Positions 6,610-8,495 of a stretch of 8,495 nucleotides of DNA are shown here, piece after piece. Origin of the DNA: Bacteroides sp. (GTDB lineage Bacteria; Bacteroidota; Bacteroidia; Bacteroidales; Bacteroidaceae); NCBI GenBank assembly GCA_030151845.1, contig JASLCM010000030.1, positions 1 through 8,495 of the forward strand, written 5' to 3'. The position numbers were made by a program, and so were the translations under genes. Numbering within the stretch: position 1 is the stretch's first letter; every line of letters begins with the position of its first letter. The notes under the pieces were generated by a model, which worked only from the letters and a program-made list of their open reading frames with translations, had not been told where the DNA came from and did no database searches.

Positions 6610-8249
6610 GATTTTATATCTTCTTCTACATTCGATATAGTCCCGATGCCAAAATTTTCTACCAATACATGAGCTACATTGGGCGATAAGAAAGCGGGTA
6701 GTGTAGGGCCAAGATGAATATTTTTCACCCCTAAACTTAAAAGAGCCAAGAGAACAATTACCGCTTTCTGCTCATACCAGGCAATGTTATATACAATGGG
6801 TAAATCGTTGATATCCTCTAAACCAAAGACCTCCTGCAGCTTCATCGCAATCACAGCAAGTGAGTAGCTGTCGTTGCATTGTCCGGCGTCAAGAACCCGA
6901 GGGATCCCACCTATATCCCCCAAAGGAAGTTTATTGTAGCGATATTTGGCACAACCAGCAGTCATAATGACCGTATCTTTAGGCAACTCCTCGGCAAACT
7001 CGGTGTAGTAGCTACGCCCTTTCACACGTCCGTCGCAACCGGCCATAACCACAAATTTCTTTATTGCTCCCGATTGAACAGCCTCTACCACCTTATCGGC
7101 AAGTTGCAATACCTGGTGGTGTGCAAATCCGCCCACCAAAGTCCCCTCTTCGATTTGCTGGGGTGCCTTACAGGTTTTAGCCAAAGCTATAATTTGTGAA
7201 AAGTCTTTGTTCCCCTTCTCATCTGCAGGAATGTATTTAAACCCAGGATACCCCGTAGCATTGGTTGTAAAGACCCTCTCCTTGTAGGAAGCATTACTTA
7301 AAGGTGGAACAATACAGTTGGTTGTAAATAAAATAGGACCATTAAAACTGGTAAACTCCTCTCGCTGTTTCCACCAAGCATTTCCGTAATTACCCACAAA
7401 GTGATCGTATTTCTTAAATTTAGGATAGTAATTGGCTGGAAGCATTTCACTGTGCGTGTAGACATCTACCCCCGTACCAGCTGTTTGCTCCAACAACGCC
7501 TCCATATCCTTCAAATCGTGTCCGCTTATTAAGATTGCAGGGTTATTGCGTACTCCCAACTCTACCGTTGTAAGTTCAGGGTTACCATAGCTCTCTGTAT
7601 TAGCCCGATCGAGCAGAGCCATTGTTTTTACCCCAAAAGAACCCGTTTCCAAGACAAGAGCAGTAAGCTCATCGGCTGTTTTTGTGCCCAAAGCAACCTC
7701 ATAGAGCGCACGCTGAATAAAGGAATCGATCTCCTCATCCTCATACCCCAAACGAGCCGCATGCTCCGCATAGGCAGCCATTCCTTTTAGTCCGTAAACC
7801 GTAAGCTCAATGAGTGAGCGAATATCTTCATTTTCTTCACGAAGAACACCCACCTGTTTGGCAAAAGCATCATACTCTTCTTCCGCTTTGTTCCAAGTAA
7901 CCACCTCCAACTCAGGATAGGCTACTCCCTTCTCTTTACAGAAATCTACTAGCTCCTGGCGAAGCTTCAAACTAAGTGAAATCCGCTCTTTGATCGACTC
8001 TGCATCGAAGTTGGCATTGGTAATCGTGGCGAAAAGAGAGTCGCGAACAAAGGCATTCACTGCTTTAAAGTTATAGGTTTGCTTACTTGCTCGTAGGGTT
8101 GTTGTTAATACGGCTATCCCTTTTAATGAGTAAATGAGCAGATCCATCCGATTGGCCGTTGTAAAATCTTTTCCACAAACGCCCTTCAAAATACACCCTT
8201 CACCCTTTGCCGTTTCCTGACATTGGTAACAAAACATCTTATTTTCCAT
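6597..8249 (-). CDS. hcp: hydroxylamine reductase / hybrid cluster protein Hcp
   Basis: This is the hybrid cluster protein, a cytoplasmic enzyme that reduces hydroxylamine in vitro and is now mainly viewed as an NO reductase and nitrosative-stress factor. From the ATG at 8249 it has 550 residues, the usual family length. The N-terminal cluster cysteines are C7, C10, C19 and C25 (CX2CX8CX5C), the spacing found in strict anaerobes such as Desulfovibrio, as opposed to the CX2CX11CX6C form of facultative bacteria. All hybrid-cluster ligands are present: H244 (SGHD), E268 (THSEM), C312 (TTNC), C405 (AGCDG, the persulfide position), C433 (AGCAKYR), C458 (GQCND), E493 and K495 (WYEQK). A TTG start at 8258 would add three residues; the ATG is preferred, and another ATG (8237) begins at MFCYQC as in most homologues. 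It is the first gene of the hcp-ric operon. Confidence 0.97.
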   Translation of the reverse strand: MENKMFCYQCQETAKGEGCILKGVCGKDFTTANRMDLLIYSLKGIAVLTTTLRASKQTYNFKAVNAFVRDSLFATITNANFDAESIKERISLSLKLRQELVDFCKEKGVAYPELEVVTWNKAEEEYDAFAKQVGVLREENEDIRSLIELTVYGLKGMAAYAEHAARLGYEDEEIDSFIQRALYEVALGTKTADELTALVLETGSFGVKTMALLDRANTESYGNPELTTVELGVRNNPAILISGHDLKDMEALLEQTAGTGVDVYTHSEMLPANYYPKFKKYDHFVGNYGNAWWKQREEFTSFNGPILFTTNCIVPPLSNASYKERVFTTNATGYPGFKYIPADEKGNKDFSQIIALAKTCKAPQQIEEGTLVGGFAHHQVLQLADKVVEAVQSGAIKKFVVMAGCDGRVKGRSYYTEFAEELPKDTVIMTAGCAKYRYNKLPLGDIGGIPRVLDAGQCNDSYSLAVIAMKLQEVFGLEDINDLPIVYNIAWYEQKAVIVLLALLSLGVKNIHLGPTLPAFLSPNVAHVLVENFGIGTISNVEEDIKSWIA

Positions 8250-8292
8250 ATCTTTCAATCTTTACTTGTTTTTATTCCGTTAAAAGTTGAAA

Positions 8293-8300
8293 CAAAGAAA
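8293..8300 (-). promoter_or_regulatory. candidate -7 box of the hcp-ric operon
   Basis: The minus strand reads TTTCTTTG, one mismatch from TAnnTTTG. Transcription would start near 8286-8288, giving a leader of about 38 nt. No good -33 element is present; the place where it should be, 21 bp upstream, is occupied by the inverted repeat at 8322-8337. That is what one expects of a promoter that depends on an activator. Confidence 0.4.
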
Positions 8301-8321
8301 CTCAATTGAAAGAAGAAAAAC

Positions 8322-8337
8322 TGTCGCATTTGTGACA
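8322..8337. promoter_or_regulatory. Crp/Fnr-type (HcpR-like) operator upstream of hcp
   Basis: TGTCGC-ATTT-GTGACA is a 16-bp inverted repeat with one mismatched pair (8326 with 8333). Its size and spacing (two 6-bp arms, 4-bp centre) match sites bound by Crp/Fnr-family dimers, the family that includes HcpR, the NO-responsive regulator of hcp in many anaerobes. Its centre at 8329.5 lies about 41-43 bp upstream of the predicted hcp transcription start, the class II activator position. The regulator itself is not identified in this window. Confidence 0.6.
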
Positions 8338-8441
8338 CCCCTTCTTTTTTAAACAAAGAGACAAAGCACAATGCGAAGAGTAGAAAGTTAGATTTTCTAA
8401 GAAAGCAAACACCCCTCTTCGTACAAAAACAAAAACATTCT

Positions 8442-8449
8442 TATCTTAG
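8442..8449 (+). promoter_or_regulatory. candidate -7 box for the gene at 8469
   Basis: TATCTTAG is one base from TAnnTTTG, and TTCG (8418-8421) lies 20 bp upstream in the -33 position. The transcript would start near 8456, leaving about 13 nt before the ATG at 8469. Confidence 0.35.
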
Positions 8450-8468
8450 CAAAAAGGAAAACCTATTT

Positions 8469-8495
8469 ATGAGTGAAAAAGAGATAATTCATGCC
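8469..8495 (+). CDS. start of an unidentified divergent gene, partial
   Basis: Nine codons are visible (MSEKEIIHA) before the window ends. The ATG is preceded by AAGGAAA about 11 nt upstream and by a plausible Bacteroidota promoter, and the frame is open to the edge. Too little is present to identify a product. A gene divergent from hcp is often its Crp/Fnr-type regulator, but that is only a contextual guess. Confidence 0.5.

Noticed and set aside
6879..7199. Plus-strand open frame of about 106 codons inside hcp
   Set aside because: It lies entirely opposite hcp, whose frame carries all catalytic residues; the translation has no recognisable features and no start signals.
1..8495. CRISPR arrays, tRNA or rRNA genes, insertion sequences
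   Set aside because: I saw no regularly spaced repeats, no tRNA-like cloverleaf in the gaps, and no transposase or terminal inverted repeats.

Overview
The window looks like chromosomal DNA of an AT-rich, probably anaerobic member of the Bacteroidota (Bacteroidales is my best guess; genus not determined). Three things point there. Exact TAnnTTTG -7 boxes, the Bacteroidota promoter signature, sit in front of the divergent glycan genes. Most starts have A-rich leaders rather than a clear Shine-Dalgarno sequence. The hybrid cluster protein has the short CX2CX8CX5C N-terminal cysteine spacing typical of anaerobes.

Layout. Positions 1-493 hold no intact gene, only a possible decayed or frameshifted reading frame on the minus strand that runs off the left edge, and then a strong hairpin terminator (422-460). 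Positions 494-3909 are a three-gene minus-strand operon, transcribed in the order TupA-like ATP-grasp protein, GT4 glycosyltransferase, membrane-anchored PIG-L/LmbE deacetylase. The intergenic gaps are 11 and 3 nt. Divergent from it is a GT2 glycosyltransferase (3968-4780, plus strand) with its own terminator (4803-4836). The two -7 boxes lie only 2 bp apart. A lone GNAT acetyltransferase (4986-5435, minus) follows, then about 440 bp without a gene that ends in a bidirectional-looking terminator (5773-5820). Positions 5872-8249 are a minus-strand hcp-ric operon. The first nine codons of an unidentified plus-strand gene begin at 8469 and run off the right edge.

How the genes work together. The four glycan genes look like a small cell-surface polysaccharide or LPS-core module: two glycosyltransferases build the chain, the deacetylase would unmask an amine on an N-acetylated sugar, and the ATP-grasp enzyme could form an amide-type bond to the glycan. 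The deacetylate-then-ligate link is inference. hcp and ric form a classic nitrosative-stress pair: Hcp handles NO or hydroxylamine and Ric repairs damaged iron-sulfur clusters. A 16-bp inverted repeat of Crp/Fnr type (TGTCGC-N4-GTGACA) lies upstream of hcp, positioned where an activator would replace the -33 element. This suggests control by an HcpR-like NO sensor.

I did not find an overtly new defence, mobile or RNA system. The most novel-looking points are the back-to-back promoters of the glycan module, the pairing of an anchored deacetylase with an ATP-grasp ligase, and the hcp operator geometry.
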